Assembly (NCBI RefSeq): GCF_039614845.1
Contig: NZ_JBDIML010000001.1
Location: 956,079-1,020,078, forward strand
From: Ornithinibacillus xuwenensis
Lineage (GTDB): Bacteria; Bacillota; Bacilli; Bacillales; Amphibacillaceae
Direction of reading: 5' to 3'
DNA: 64,000 nucleotides
The position numbers and the translations under genes were made by a program. Each line of letters begins with the position of its first letter. Position 1 is the stretch's first letter. The notes below the pieces were generated by a model that searched no databases, was not told the DNA's origin, and was given only the letters and a program-made list of their open reading frames with translations. Positions 43,729-52,998 of the stretch are shown piece by piece.

Positions 43729-44694
43729 CTATTTCATATAAAAACTCGCACCATCAACGACTTCAATTTCAGAGTATTTCGCTAGCTCTTTCATTAATAC
43801 CAACAGTGCTTCATCCTTTTGTTTTGCCTCAATCATACAATCAATCTGCGGAACACTTCCTTTAATCTCATTTAGAAAGGTTAAGAACATCGCTGGGTCG
43901 ACATGATCGGCATGTGCGCGAAATTTTTCTTCTGACCGAGGACTAGATATATGCATTTTAATTGGTAATGATGAATGACTCCATGTCTGAATGACCCGGT
44001 CCCAATCTTTAACCCAGTTTTCCTCTTCATGGTTAGCTAGGTGATGATGGTAGTCAAAAATAAGAGGAATTGCCAGTTTCTCACATAAATACAGTGTATC
44101 CAGTAAATTAAATGTCTTATCATCATTTTCAAGCATTAGCATCTGCTGTAAATCTGGCGAAACAAAAGCAAAGTTTAATATGAATTGCTCTAATGCACGG
44201 TCTTTATCTCCATATCCTCCACCAACATGCATGACACAACGATTCTTTGGAATTACGCCCATTCCCTTTAAAAGTTTATAATGCATGCGTAATGTCTTAA
44301 TCGAATTTTTTAATACATCAGATTTTGGGGAATTAATTAAGACAAAGTGATCCGCATGAAAGTCTACTCGCATGGATTGATGAGCCTTTAAAAACTGTTC
44401 AATCGCCATAAGCGATTCTTTAATAGCCTCAATATAATCCCAATCGGCAGTATCCGGATGATCGGCGAGTGGGATTAATTTTGACGATATCCGATAAAAG
44501 TGAATGTCTTCGGCAAGATTATACTTCAGCACTCGCAATAAATTATTTAAATTTGCTTTTGCAATATCCTCTAATTTTCGTATTGCTGCCTCACGATCTT
44601 CTAGCTTTGAAAAAGTGGAATATGTCATTGTTTTGGAGGTTGAGCTATTTTGTAAGTTTACACTGATCGCTGAATAACCAAGTCGGACAAGCAT
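43729..44694 (-). CDS. uvsE: UV DNA damage endonuclease
   Basis: A TIM-barrel endonuclease that nicks 5' of cyclobutane dimers and 6-4 photoproducts, an alternative to UvrABC repair. The 321-aa protein starts MLVRLGYSAIS and has FRISSKLIPLADHP, MRVDFHADHFVLINSP, NRCVMHVGGGYGDKD and LIFDYHHHLAN, supplying the metal His/Asp/Glu set. SD AAAGGAG lies 11 bases before ATG 44694; earlier in-frame starts lack an SD. Confidence 0.92.
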   Translation of the reverse strand: MLVRLGYSAISVNLQNSSTSKTMTYSTFSKLEDREAAIRKLEDIAKANLNNLLRVLKYNLAEDIHFYRISSKLIPLADHPDTADWDYIEAIKESLMAIEQFLKAHQSMRVDFHADHFVLINSPKSDVLKNSIKTLRMHYKLLKGMGVIPKNRCVMHVGGGYGDKDRALEQFILNFAFVSPDLQQMLMLENDDKTFNLLDTLYLCEKLAIPLIFDYHHHLANHEEENWVKDWDRVIQTWSHSSLPIKMHISSPRSEEKFRAHADHVDPAMFLTFLNEIKGSVPQIDCMIEAKQKDEALLVLMKELAKYSEIEVVDGASFYMK

Positions 44695-44886
44695 TAATAA
44701 AAAAACTCCTTTATTGTAACTTAGGTAAAGTATACCCATTTGCCCTATTTTCATTTATCCCGCACAAAAACGCAGTAATACTCGCACTGCATAATTTTCT
44801 AGCTATTAACGTTTCCTCCCCTCGTGCTTTAATATTATTTTTGAAATACCTTCTTTTAGACTATACTGTATACTGTAAATACTATA

Positions 44887-45747
44887 ATGACTTTACAAAT
44901 CGGTGGTGAAGACGAAGAAGAAATGGACTATACAAAAACATACATACGATTATTAAATACCAATATTTATTGTGAACATGCTATACAAGATAAGCCACCA
45001 ATCTTATTAATACATGGATTTGTGGCATCTTCCTATACATTTAATCGGTTAAAGCCCATGCTTGCAAACGATTTTTCAGTAATTGCCATTGACCTTCCTG
45101 GGTTTGGCAAAAGTGAAAAATCCACAACCTTCACCTATTCATTCGATAATTATGCTGAGCTAGTGTTAAAGTGCATGGACCATTTTCAGCTTGACGAAGC
45201 ATTTATTGCTGGTCATTCTATGGGTGGACAAATTGCAATGTATACGGCAATAAAATCACCAAGGAGAGTAAAGAAGCTTATCTTATTTTGCAGTTCAGGT
45301 TATTTACCCAGGGCAAATCCATATCTGATTTACAGCTCTTACTTACCTTTTTTCCAACTGATAGCCAAACGAAAAATAAATGCCCAAAGTGTTGTAAGAA
45401 ATCTAAAGAATGTATTTTATGATCACTCCTTAATAACAAAAGATCAAATTGAAGAATACGGGAAACCGCTTCAGGATAAGAACTTCCCTAAATCACTCAT
45501 TCGCTTGCTAAGACATCGTGAAGGTGATTTGAGTAGTAATGAGCTTCGGAATATTCATATTCCAGCTCTATTACTTTGGGGAGAAGAAGATAAAGTGGTA
45601 CCACTCACTATTGGCAAAAAGCTATGCCAAGACCTCCCAAACGCTCAGCTTATTTCATATGATAAGGCCGGTCACTTAATTACAGAGGAAAAGCCTAATG
45701 AATTGTGGAAGCAAATTCTATCCTTTACCGGAGTTAGGATGAAGTAA
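44887..45747 (+). CDS. Alpha/beta-hydrolase
   Basis: A 286-aa alpha/beta fold hydrolase. It has the oxyanion loop ILLIHGFVASS near residue 40, IAIDLPGFGKSEKS, the nucleophile elbow FIAGHSMGGQIAMY (Ser near 116), the acid in LLLWGEEDKVVP near 235 and His in YDKAGHLITEEKP near 265. The substrate is unknown. ATG 44923 (MDYTKTYIRLLN) is an alternative start; neither has a well-placed SD. Confidence 0.88.
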   Translation: MTLQIGGEDEEEMDYTKTYIRLLNTNIYCEHAIQDKPPILLIHGFVASSYTFNRLKPMLANDFSVIAIDLPGFGKSEKSTTFTYSFDNYAELVLKCMDHFQLDEAFIAGHSMGGQIAMYTAIKSPRRVKKLILFCSSGYLPRANPYLIYSSYLPFFQLIAKRKINAQSVVRNLKNVFYDHSLITKDQIEEYGKPLQDKNFPKSLIRLLRHREGDLSSNELRNIHIPALLLWGEEDKVVPLTIGKKLCQDLPNAQLISYDKAGHLITEEKPNELWKQILSFTGVRMK

Positions 45748-45866
45748 TCAATAAACTTCTCCTAACTTCCCTCTTTCCTTTCACAAATTATTCCTATTCG
45801 CCCACTACTTTTACTTGCATGCGCATAGTTTAATAGTAAAAATTAACCTTACCTGAGGTGATGTTA

Positions 45867-46325
45867 ATGAGTTCTAGGAATAATAGAAATCCGAATCGCT
45901 TCGAAATTGACATGACTCCTTTACATGACTTTATGAGACAAATGGATTCCTTCTTTAACAATTCCTTTAAACAGATGAATGAGCATTTTCAGTTTAAGCC
46001 TTTTTGGGTAGATGTAACAGAAGATGAAAAACAGTTTATAATCGAGGCAGATCTAGACGGATACACAAGGGATCAAATACAAATTGAAGTAACAGGGAAT
46101 CAACTTCGAATTGGTGTTGAGGACCATGAAATAGAGGATGAAAAGGATTCAAAGCGTGCATACCATTATAGGAAACAGCGATTGAATAAAAATGAACGTG
46201 TCATTACTCTCCCATTCGATATTCCAAAAAAAGAAACAAAAGCCTCTTTTCGTAACCATGTTCTAGTCATCACAATCCCGAAACAGAACTCTGCCAGAAA
46301 TTTCATTGACATCGATGCTGATTGA
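45867..46325 (+). CDS. Hsp20/alpha-crystallin family small heat-shock protein
   Basis: A 152-aa ATP-independent holdase. An N-terminal Phe/Met-rich arm (about 1-45) precedes an alpha-crystallin domain (about 46-140) with WVDVTEDEKQFIIEADLDGYTRDQIQIEVTGNQLRIGVE and the late NHVLVITIPK. SD GAGGTG fits ATG 45867. No CIRCE-type repeat is visible upstream. A coat-associated role, as for CotM-like proteins, is possible. Confidence 0.9.
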   Translation: MSSRNNRNPNRFEIDMTPLHDFMRQMDSFFNNSFKQMNEHFQFKPFWVDVTEDEKQFIIEADLDGYTRDQIQIEVTGNQLRIGVEDHEIEDEKDSKRAYHYRKQRLNKNERVITLPFDIPKKETKASFRNHVLVITIPKQNSARNFIDIDAD

Positions 46326-46399
46326 TGCTCACGGATTCGGCTATGTTTATTTAGTCGAGTCCTTTTCATTTCTACATAACATAATTAGGAGTGAATATT

Positions 46400-47170
46400 A
46401 TGACTGTAATCGCAACCGACAAATGGCTTGAAAAGGATTATGACAATCCCCATCACCTTTATAAGAAGTTATCAAGTTATTTTAATCGCGCTAATCCAGA
46501 AGAGGTAGCTTCACTTCTTACACAGCATGGAATGTATCAAAAACCAGTTGCTAATAGTGAATCCCTACTTCAATCCTATCAGGAAAAGAATGTTTGGCAA
46601 ATTGTGAACCAAGAAGAGCAAACACTCAAAAGACAATGGAATGGACAAAACGTCTCGATTTTTATCCTCCCCTCCAACACCTACAACAGAAAAATCATGC
46701 ACCACTACAATGGAAAATCTGGATTAGCATTTAAAGATAAGCTATTTCTATTTATCTCTGAGGATACTTCAGAAACAGAACTTAAAGCATTATTCACACA
46801 TGAATATAACCATTGCTGCCGACTAAAGAAGGACCCAAAGAATGAAGAGGATTACCAACTTCTTGATGCAATCATATTAGAGGGACTAGCAGAAAATGCA
46901 GTTCATGAGCGGTTTGGAAAGAAATATTTAGCACCATGGACATCTTATTATTCAACTGATGTGTTAAACGATATATGGAAAAATTTAATAAAACCAAATA
47001 AAGATCTAACAAGAACATCGCGAAAACATAACCAATTATTATATGGTACGAACTTCTATCCTAAAATGGCTGGCTATAGTGTTGGATATTTTTTAGTAAA
47101 TAGGTATGCTGAGAAAACACGTAAGAAAAGTAAGGATCTATTTGTGACACCTTCAGAAGAAATGGTTTAG
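46400..47170 (+). CDS. DUF2268 putative zinc protease (YjaZ-like)
   Basis: A 256-aa soluble protein with HEYNHCC (HExxH) near residue 135 and ILEGLAENAVHERFG about 30 residues later, giving a plausible third zinc ligand Glu. This is the DUF2268 pattern seen in YjaZ of Bacillus. ATG 46400 is eight bases from AGGAG; the GTG at 46391 is too close. The substrate is unknown. Confidence 0.82.
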   Translation: MTVIATDKWLEKDYDNPHHLYKKLSSYFNRANPEEVASLLTQHGMYQKPVANSESLLQSYQEKNVWQIVNQEEQTLKRQWNGQNVSIFILPSNTYNRKIMHHYNGKSGLAFKDKLFLFISEDTSETELKALFTHEYNHCCRLKKDPKNEEDYQLLDAIILEGLAENAVHERFGKKYLAPWTSYYSTDVLNDIWKNLIKPNKDLTRTSRKHNQLLYGTNFYPKMAGYSVGYFLVNRYAEKTRKKSKDLFVTPSEEMV

Positions 47171-47417
47171 ATTTAACGTAAAACCTCCTTTGGATTACTG
47201 TCCATATAATATTAATTCTAGGCATTCAAACAGTTTACCTATTATCTAGGTATCTATCCCTATCAATTAAACTGTGCGTTCATATAGTATTAACAAACAC
47301 TATATTCTGGTGTTTACAAAAGAGCTGCCTTAACCAATGAAAAGTAAGCAAAAGTTTACCAAATTATTGTAACAGCTCTTACGTTCATGCATTATCACAA
47401 GTTAGGAGGGATGTAGA

Positions 47418-47552
47418 ATGTCATTCGGATACGGCTGTGGTGGCTACGGAGGTTACGGCTACGGCGGTGGAGGATACGGATATGGCGGTGGTTTCGCGCT
47501 AATCGTCGTATTATTTATCCTTCTTATCATCGTAGGTGCTGCTTGGTTATAA
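47418..47552 (+). CDS. YjcZ-family small sporulation protein
   Basis: A 44-aa protein, MSFGYGCGGYGGYG at the N-terminus, rich in Gly/Tyr, ending in a single hydrophobic helix FALIVVLFILLIIVGAAWL. This is the YjcZ/SscA family of spore-associated peptides of Bacillaceae. SD TTAGGAGGG is seven bases before the ATG. A GC-rich hairpin (GACGGGG / CCCCGTC, about 47597-47617) follows as probable terminator. Confidence 0.88.
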   Translation: MSFGYGCGGYGGYGYGGGGYGYGGGFALIVVLFILLIIVGAAWL

Positions 47553-47619
47553 TCTAAAGCATTTACTCACTTTCCACCCAAACGCAACTACATGAAGACG
47601 GGGAACTTTCCCCGTCCAA

Positions 47620-47760
47620 GGTAGTTATGTCAGAATGGACCGGAACAGCTAACTAGGAAATTTCCTATATTTCTTCTAAGCTAATGGCCATGAGGTGGGC
47701 CATAAAACGGCATTAATGATTAGAGGAGCATACGCTATCAACAGCGGTGCTCTTTTTTAT
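47620..47760 (+). other. Non-coding stretch ending in a strong terminator; possible small RNA
   Basis: No ORF of useful size. It contains a 14-bp palindrome, TAGGAAATTTCCTA (47654-47667), GGCC-N8-GGCC pairing near 47687-47702, and ends in GAGCATACGCT / AGCGGTGCTC followed by six T (about 47723-47757). The terminator is separate from the yjcZ hairpin and about 400 bp before qoxA, so a short independent transcript is possible. No known RNA family is recognised. Confidence 0.35.
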
Positions 47761-47897
47761 GTTTCATCTTGCATAGAATGTTGGTATTAATATAATGTAT
47801 AGTTTATCGTAGCGTAAGCTTTTGGGGAGGTAATGAGTTTTGAAATTTTGAATCTTAACTTTTTTAGTCCTATGCTTCGTTTTTATCGTTAGATCTT

Positions 47898-47926
47898 TAG
47901 CCTTTTCGGCTACTTCTTTAGCTTTT
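47898..47926 (+). repeat. Two ~20-bp-spaced TTAGC units
   Basis: TTAGCCTTTTC at 47898 and TTAGCTTTTC at 47918, 20 bp apart, related to the five-unit array at 35571-35663. The rest of 47761-48157 shows no gene; it should hold the qox promoter. Confidence 0.45.
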
Positions 47927-48157
47927 CACCGCTCAAACTATGTTCATATCATTAACCGATTTTCCCCGGTAATTCCCTTGTTAAACAACTTTTTCCTCTG
48001 TCTCCACAAAAAGTACAAAGGTTCTTGAACATTTTGTGAAGGATTTCTCAATCTATTGTAATAATCTTCACAGCGTAATAATATATGGTAGCAGTACTTT
48101 GTGAATAAATTTACAATTTGTCCAGAGAAATTTATACATGGTGAAGGGAGAACGAAC

Positions 48158-49102
48158 ATGAAACTCAAATTGGCATTTATAACGTTTGCTATTTTGATTA
48201 CAACAATACTAGCTGGTTGTGAACCTTTATTGGTATTAAATCCAAAAGGTCCTCAAGCAGAAACAACAGCTAATGTGATATGGATATCCATTTTCACCAT
48301 GGCAGTAATTGTTATTGTTGTAATTACACTTCTTATTGTAATGCTTGTTAAATATCGTGCATCCAAACAATCGGATGACTATGAACCACCTCACATTGAG
48401 GGGAACCCAATTGTAGAGTCACTAATAATAGGTATTCCTGTATTAATAGTAATTTTCTTATCCATTGTATCCGTTAAATCAACCTATGAAGTTGAGTCAG
48501 TTCCAGATGGATATGAAAATCAGGAGCCATTAGTAATCTATGCATCTTCTTCGAACTGGAAATGGCACTTTAGTTATCCAGAACAAGATATTGAAACAGT
48601 AAACTATGTATTTATTCCAACTAACCAACCAGTTGAGTTTAGACTCTATTCATATGGACCAATTACAAGCTTCTGGATTCCACAGCTTGCAGGTCAAAAA
48701 TATGCAATGGCGGATATGGTAACAAAAATAAATATTGTAGCTGAAACCCCTGGAGATTATATGGGGCGTAATGCAAACTTCAGCGGTGAAGGATTTGCTG
48801 AAAATACCTTTAATGCAACTGCATTATCACAGGATGAATTCGATAAATGGGTAGAAGAAATACATGCAACAGCTGAACCGATTACCAAGGAAACATTTGA
48901 AACATTACTTGAGCCTGGTCACCTAGGACAAATGACATTTACCGGAACACACTTAGAATTTGCACCAGCTCCTGAAGGTGAAAATTCTGGTCACCACCAT
49001 GGATCTTCCGAAGAAGAAGAATTACATGAGCAACATCAAGAACATGAAGACCATAGTGAGCATGAGGATCATAGTGAACATGATGACCATTCAAGTCACT
49101 AA
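48158..49102 (+). CDS. qoxA: Cytochrome aa3 menaquinol oxidase subunit II
   Basis: The second subunit of the aa3-600 type quinol oxidase in the cytoplasmic membrane. A lipoprotein signal (lipobox ILAGC) is followed by two TM helices (about 40-65 and 85-105) and the cupredoxin-like domain with SSNWKWHFSYP and FWIPQLAGQKYAMADM. CuA-ligand cysteines are absent, as expected for a quinol oxidase. The C-terminus is unusual: about 40 residues of His, Glu, Asp and Ser. ATG 48158 follows GGTGAAGGGAG. First gene of qoxABCD. Confidence 0.95.
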   Translation: MKLKLAFITFAILITTILAGCEPLLVLNPKGPQAETTANVIWISIFTMAVIVIVVITLLIVMLVKYRASKQSDDYEPPHIEGNPIVESLIIGIPVLIVIFLSIVSVKSTYEVESVPDGYENQEPLVIYASSSNWKWHFSYPEQDIETVNYVFIPTNQPVEFRLYSYGPITSFWIPQLAGQKYAMADMVTKINIVAETPGDYMGRNANFSGEGFAENTFNATALSQDEFDKWVEEIHATAEPITKETFETLLEPGHLGQMTFTGTHLEFAPAPEGENSGHHHGSSEEEELHEQHQEHEDHSEHEDHSEHDDHSSH

Positions 49103-49167
49103 TTGATAAAGCTTTGGGAAAAATCAACTAGACTTAAAAACTTACAATCTCGAAAGGAGAAACAAAA

Positions 49168-51114
49168 ATGGAATTCTTTGATCGGTTTGCTATTCCCCAT
49201 CCAAGTCCATTAATTTATGCATCCATGGTTGCTATCGGCCTTACCGTCGTAGCAATATTCATAGGACTTACCTACTTCAAAAAATGGGGTTATCTATGGC
49301 GTGAATGGTTAACAACCGTTGACCATAAACGCATAGGAATTATGTATATGATTTCTGCACTATTAATGCTATTCCGTGGTGGTGCGGATGCTGTTATGAT
49401 GCGGTTACAAACTGCAGTACCAGATAATACGTTTTTAGATGCACAACACTATAATGAGGTATTTACAACACATGGTGTTGTTATGATTTTCTTTATGGCG
49501 ATGGCCTTTGTTATTGGGTTAATGAACTTCATCGTACCGCTTCAAATCGGTGCACGTGATGTGGCATTCCCAAGATTAAATGCGATTAGTTTTTGGTTAT
49601 ATTTTGCGGGAGCAATGCTCTTTAATATTTCGTTTGTAATTGGTGGATCACCTGATGCAGGTTGGACCAACTACTTCCCACTTGCAGGAACTGACTTTAG
49701 TGAGTCTGTAGGCGTTAATTACTACATGTGGTCATTACAGATTTCAGGTATTGGTACTCTCATGACGGGTATTAACTTTATTGTAACGATACTAAAAATG
49801 CGTGCTCCAGGTATGAAATTAATGAAAATGCCAATGTTTACATGGTCAGCATTGATAACAAACGTTATTATCGTCTTTGCTTTTCCAGTGTTAACCATTG
49901 CACTAATAATGGGTACCTTTGATCGTCAATTCGGAACACATTTCTTTGCAAGTACAAATGGCGGAATGGATATGCTTTGGGCAAACCTGTTCTGGGTATG
50001 GGGACATCCTGAGGTATATATTTTAATACTTCCTGCCTTTGGTATTTATAGTGAAATAATTTCGACCTTCTCACAACGTAATCTATATGGTTATAAGTCT
50101 ATGGTCGGGTCAATGGTAATTATTTCGTTCCTTTCCTTCCTAGTTTGGGTACACCATTTCTTTACAATGGGACATGGCGCACTTGTAAATGGGATATTCT
50201 CCATCACTACGATGGCAATTGCGGTACCAACAGGAATAAAAATATTTAACTGGTTATTGACAATGTGGAAAGGAAAAATCCGCTTCACGGTACCAATGCT
50301 GTACTCATTAGGCTTCATACCGTTATTTACAATTGGTGGTGTAACAGGTGTTATGCTTGCTATTGCAAGTGCTGACTACCAATATCATAATACAATGTTC
50401 CTAGTAGCACACTTCCACAATGTTATTATTCCAGGTGTTGTCTTTGCAATGCTTGCTGGTCTAACCTACTGGTGGCCAAAAATGTTTGGATTTATGCTTA
50501 ATGAACGTATCGGAAAATGGGCTTTCTGGTTCCTATCCATTGGCTTCTGTTTCGCATTCTTCCCAATGTATGTGACAGGATTAGATGGGCAAGCTCGTCG
50601 TATGTACACGTACTCAGAAGAAACTGGTTTTGGTCCATTAAATATGCTTTCTTTCTTCGGTGCAGGATTAATGGCAATTGCCTTTATTCTTATCGTGTAT
50701 AATGTGTATTACAGCTTCCGTAACTCACCTAGAAATGTAGGGCAAGATCCTTGGAATGCACGTTCTTTAGAATGGGCGACGCATAACCCAGTTCCAGAAT
50801 ATAACTTTGCAATTACACCAGAAGTTAATTCTTCAGAACCTTTCTGGGATGCAAAGAAAAATGGACATAAGCTATTTAAAGGAAAAATCAAGAAAATCCA
50901 TATGCCAAATAACAGTGGTGTACCAATAATCATGGCTGGATTATTCTTTGTTCTAGGCTTTTCTTTTGTCTTCAGTATTTGGCTTGGTGTTGTTGTAGCA
51001 TTACTAGGAATACTTGGATGTATGGCATATCGTACATTTGAAATTGATCATGGACGATATATTTCAGAAGAAGAAATTAATGATACTGAAAATAAATTTG
51101 GAGGTGCTAACTAA
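49168..51114 (+). CDS. qoxB: Cytochrome aa3 menaquinol oxidase subunit I
   Basis: The catalytic subunit, 648 aa with about 15 helices, holding heme a and the heme a3-CuB centre. Landmarks are TTHGVVMIFFMAM (heme a His), WGHPEVYILILPAFG with the His-Tyr crosslink of CuB, VHHFFTMG (CuB histidines) and VAHFHNVIIPG (heme a3 and heme a ligands). The stop overlaps the qoxC start by one base (TAATG), a coupled junction. Confidence 0.97.
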   Translation: MEFFDRFAIPHPSPLIYASMVAIGLTVVAIFIGLTYFKKWGYLWREWLTTVDHKRIGIMYMISALLMLFRGGADAVMMRLQTAVPDNTFLDAQHYNEVFTTHGVVMIFFMAMAFVIGLMNFIVPLQIGARDVAFPRLNAISFWLYFAGAMLFNISFVIGGSPDAGWTNYFPLAGTDFSESVGVNYYMWSLQISGIGTLMTGINFIVTILKMRAPGMKLMKMPMFTWSALITNVIIVFAFPVLTIALIMGTFDRQFGTHFFASTNGGMDMLWANLFWVWGHPEVYILILPAFGIYSEIISTFSQRNLYGYKSMVGSMVIISFLSFLVWVHHFFTMGHGALVNGIFSITTMAIAVPTGIKIFNWLLTMWKGKIRFTVPMLYSLGFIPLFTIGGVTGVMLAIASADYQYHNTMFLVAHFHNVIIPGVVFAMLAGLTYWWPKMFGFMLNERIGKWAFWFLSIGFCFAFFPMYVTGLDGQARRMYTYSEETGFGPLNMLSFFGAGLMAIAFILIVYNVYYSFRNSPRNVGQDPWNARSLEWATHNPVPEYNFAITPEVNSSEPFWDAKKNGHKLFKGKIKKIHMPNNSGVPIIMAGLFFVLGFSFVFSIWLGVVVALLGILGCMAYRTFEIDHGRYISEEEINDTENKFGGAN

Positions 51115-51710
51115 TGAAAATCGATCACTCGCAACCTCTTGAATATGGCACCCACCAAAATCAAATGAACATTCTTGGTTTTTGGATTTTCTTAGGTGCG
51201 GAAATTATGCTATTTGGTACACTATTTGCATCGTTTTTCACCTTAGAAAATGGTGTCGGTTCTGGCCCATCCGGTTCTGAACTGTTTGAAATTACACCAG
51301 TATTAATTGAAACAATCATACTTCTAACAAGTAGCTTTACAATTGGATTAGCAACACATGCAATGCGTATTCAAAATAAAAAAGCAACACTAGTATTCTT
51401 AGGAATCACATTGCTTTTAGGTCTATCCTTTATTAGTACAGAAATATATGAGTTCATGCATTACTATCATGAAGGAGCAACACTTCAAACTAGTGCATTT
51501 ACTGCCATTTTATTAACAACCCTTGGAACTCACGGGGCACACGTAACATTTGGTTTATTCTGGGGATTCTTCATATTCCTTCAGATCAAAAAACGTGGTT
51601 TCACACCAGAAACAACGAATAAATCATTTATCTTCTCGCTTTATTGGCATTTTCTAGATGTCGTCTGGATCTTTATTTTCAGCTTCATCTACCTGAAAGG
51701 AATGATGTAA
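51114..51710 (+). CDS. qoxC: Cytochrome aa3 menaquinol oxidase subunit III
   Basis: A 198-aa five-helix subunit III of the heme-copper oxidase. It shows LGFWIFLGAEIMLFGTLFASFF, ETIILLTSSFTIGLATHAM, TTLGTHGAHVTFGLFWG and a final YWHFLDVVWIFIFSFIYLKG, all typical of the family. Overlaps qoxB by one base and ends 2 bp before qoxD. Confidence 0.96.
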   Translation: MKIDHSQPLEYGTHQNQMNILGFWIFLGAEIMLFGTLFASFFTLENGVGSGPSGSELFEITPVLIETIILLTSSFTIGLATHAMRIQNKKATLVFLGITLLLGLSFISTEIYEFMHYYHEGATLQTSAFTAILLTTLGTHGAHVTFGLFWGFFIFLQIKKRGFTPETTNKSFIFSLYWHFLDVVWIFIFSFIYLKGMM

Positions 51711-51712
51711 AC

Positions 51713-51997
51713 ATGAAAGAGTTATTTCCAGTAAAACAGGTAATGGGGTTTATCTTTTCTTTAGTCCTTACTGCCGTAGCACTTACTGTTTACTTCCTTG
51801 ATATGTCATTTGAGGTTGGGATGACCATTCTGTTAGTGACAGCATTTGCACAGGCTACTCTTCAGCTGGTATTCTTTATGCACGCTGGCGAAACAGAGGA
51901 TAAAAAAGCAATTTATACCAATGTTTATTATGGTGTAGCCATTGCCCTTGTAACGATATTCGGAACCCTGCTTACTTTGATATGGGGTTATATGTAA
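51713..51997 (+). CDS. qoxD: Cytochrome aa3 menaquinol oxidase subunit IV
   Basis: A 94-aa three-helix subunit IV: QVMGFIFSLVLTAVALTVYFLDM, MTILLVTAFAQATLQLVFFMHAGE, and VAIALVTIFGTLLTLIWGYM. ATG 51713 follows GGAATG with acceptable spacing; the frame continues upstream inside qoxC. Last gene of the operon, followed by a terminator. Confidence 0.95.
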   Translation: MKELFPVKQVMGFIFSLVLTAVALTVYFLDMSFEVGMTILLVTAFAQATLQLVFFMHAGETEDKKAIYTNVYYGVAIALVTIFGTLLTLIWGYM

Positions 51998-52016
51998 AAT
52001 CGTCTATAATCAAAAC

Positions 52017-52052
52017 CAAAAAAGCTCTGTCTAGTGACAGAGCTTTTTTATT
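52017..52052 (+). terminator. Bidirectional terminator after qoxD
   Basis: Stem AAAAAGCTCTGTC / GACAGAGCTTTTT with a short loop, A-run before and T-run after. Confidence 0.85.
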
Positions 52053-52065
52053 AGTCAAGTATAGT

Positions 52066-52299
52066 TTACTGATTTGATATTGTTTTTCCTTTATTCTTAT
52101 CCACCATTTCTTCCGTCGCTACGAGGAAGATTCCCATGATGAAAATAAATACGCCACCCATGATCGTTCCGATTCCAATCCCTGTTAACGCCTCGTAACC
52201 GTTTGCAAAAAAACCATATAGAAAAGAAAGTATTCCAATTGTTATTAATGTTCCACAAACAAAACTTACTGCCCTTAGTACCTTCTTAGAATTTATCAT
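52066..52299 (-). CDS. Small two-TM membrane protein
   Basis: A 77-aa protein with two hydrophobic helices (about 8-28 and 38-62) and a Lys-rich tail (ATEEMVDKNKGKTIS). GGGGGAT precedes the ATG. Family not recognised. Confidence 0.6.
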   Translation of the reverse strand: MINSKKVLRAVSFVCGTLITIGILSFLYGFFANGYEALTGIGIGTIMGGVFIFIMGIFLVATEEMVDKNKGKTISNQ

Positions 52300-52391
52300 G
52301 ATAAATCCCCCTTTATACTTATATTATTCATCTTGTTCACAATTTTGTCAAGAAATATTCGATTTATGTCCATTTTTCTAAAAAGAAGTGA

Positions 52392-52461
52392 GAGCGCCCT
52401 AGTAAGAGACTTTTGGAGTGGAAATATATCAGCATATTCCTTTCCTTTTCTCAGGGCGCTG
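52392..52461. other. Hairpin-forming inverted repeat without T-run
   Basis: GCGCCCT (52393-52399) and AGGGCGC (about 52454-52460) flank a 54-nt loop. It lies between two minus-strand small genes. No uridine tract follows on either side, so it is not a canonical terminator. Confidence 0.35.
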
Positions 52462-52524
52462 AAGCTACATCTTTGTAAATTCTTCACTAAGCAAGGGTAT
52501 TCCAGATAACAACTCACTCGTATT

Positions 52525-52851
52525 TTAGGATTCTTTTAAACTATTGAGTGCTTGCACGAAGGAGTTTCGATTTCCTTCCATTAATGTTTCAATTTTGCTT
52601 TGCAAATCCTGAAAATCCTCTTCATTTATTTGATCCTTCATAAAATATCGAAAGAACAATAGGAACGCAAATGCAATGCCGGAGTTATCAATATATACAA
52701 TTCCATTGCCACTTTGTTTTATACTTGAACGAGCATTTTCATTTTTTATATCCATGGCCAAGTTACCTAATACATCATCAAGATATTTATGAACAGAGTT
52801 CTCTACCAGTTGTTCAATGGTTGAATCGATATCACGTTGACGAGAATTCAT
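52525..52851 (-). CDS. Hypothetical protein, 108 aa
   Basis: A soluble helical protein starting MNSRQRDIDSTIEQLVENSVHKYLDDVLG, with one hydrophobic patch near residue 60 (GIAFAFLLFFRYFM) and a helical C-terminus. GGGAGGGGA precedes the ATG, so it is likely translated. Family not recognised. Confidence 0.6.
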   Translation of the reverse strand: MNSRQRDIDSTIEQLVENSVHKYLDDVLGNLAMDIKNENARSSIKQSGNGIVYIDNSGIAFAFLLFFRYFMKDQINEEDFQDLQSKIETLMEGNRNSFVQALNSLKES

Positions 52852-52998
52852 ATTTCTCCCCTCCCATTCTCTGTTACTTTATCCTATGAATAAATGCCAT
52901 AAAGAGTATAGATGTTATCATCATATATCCAGAGAAACTTCGCACTTATTCATGAAATCCTAAAAAAAGACAAGAAGCTTAGTGCTCTTGTCTTTTTG

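Noticed and set aside
52296..52517. A 73-codon minus-strand ORF ahead of the small two-TM gene
   Set aside because: It spans the GCGCCCT/AGGGCGC inverted repeat, has no SD and shows random composition.
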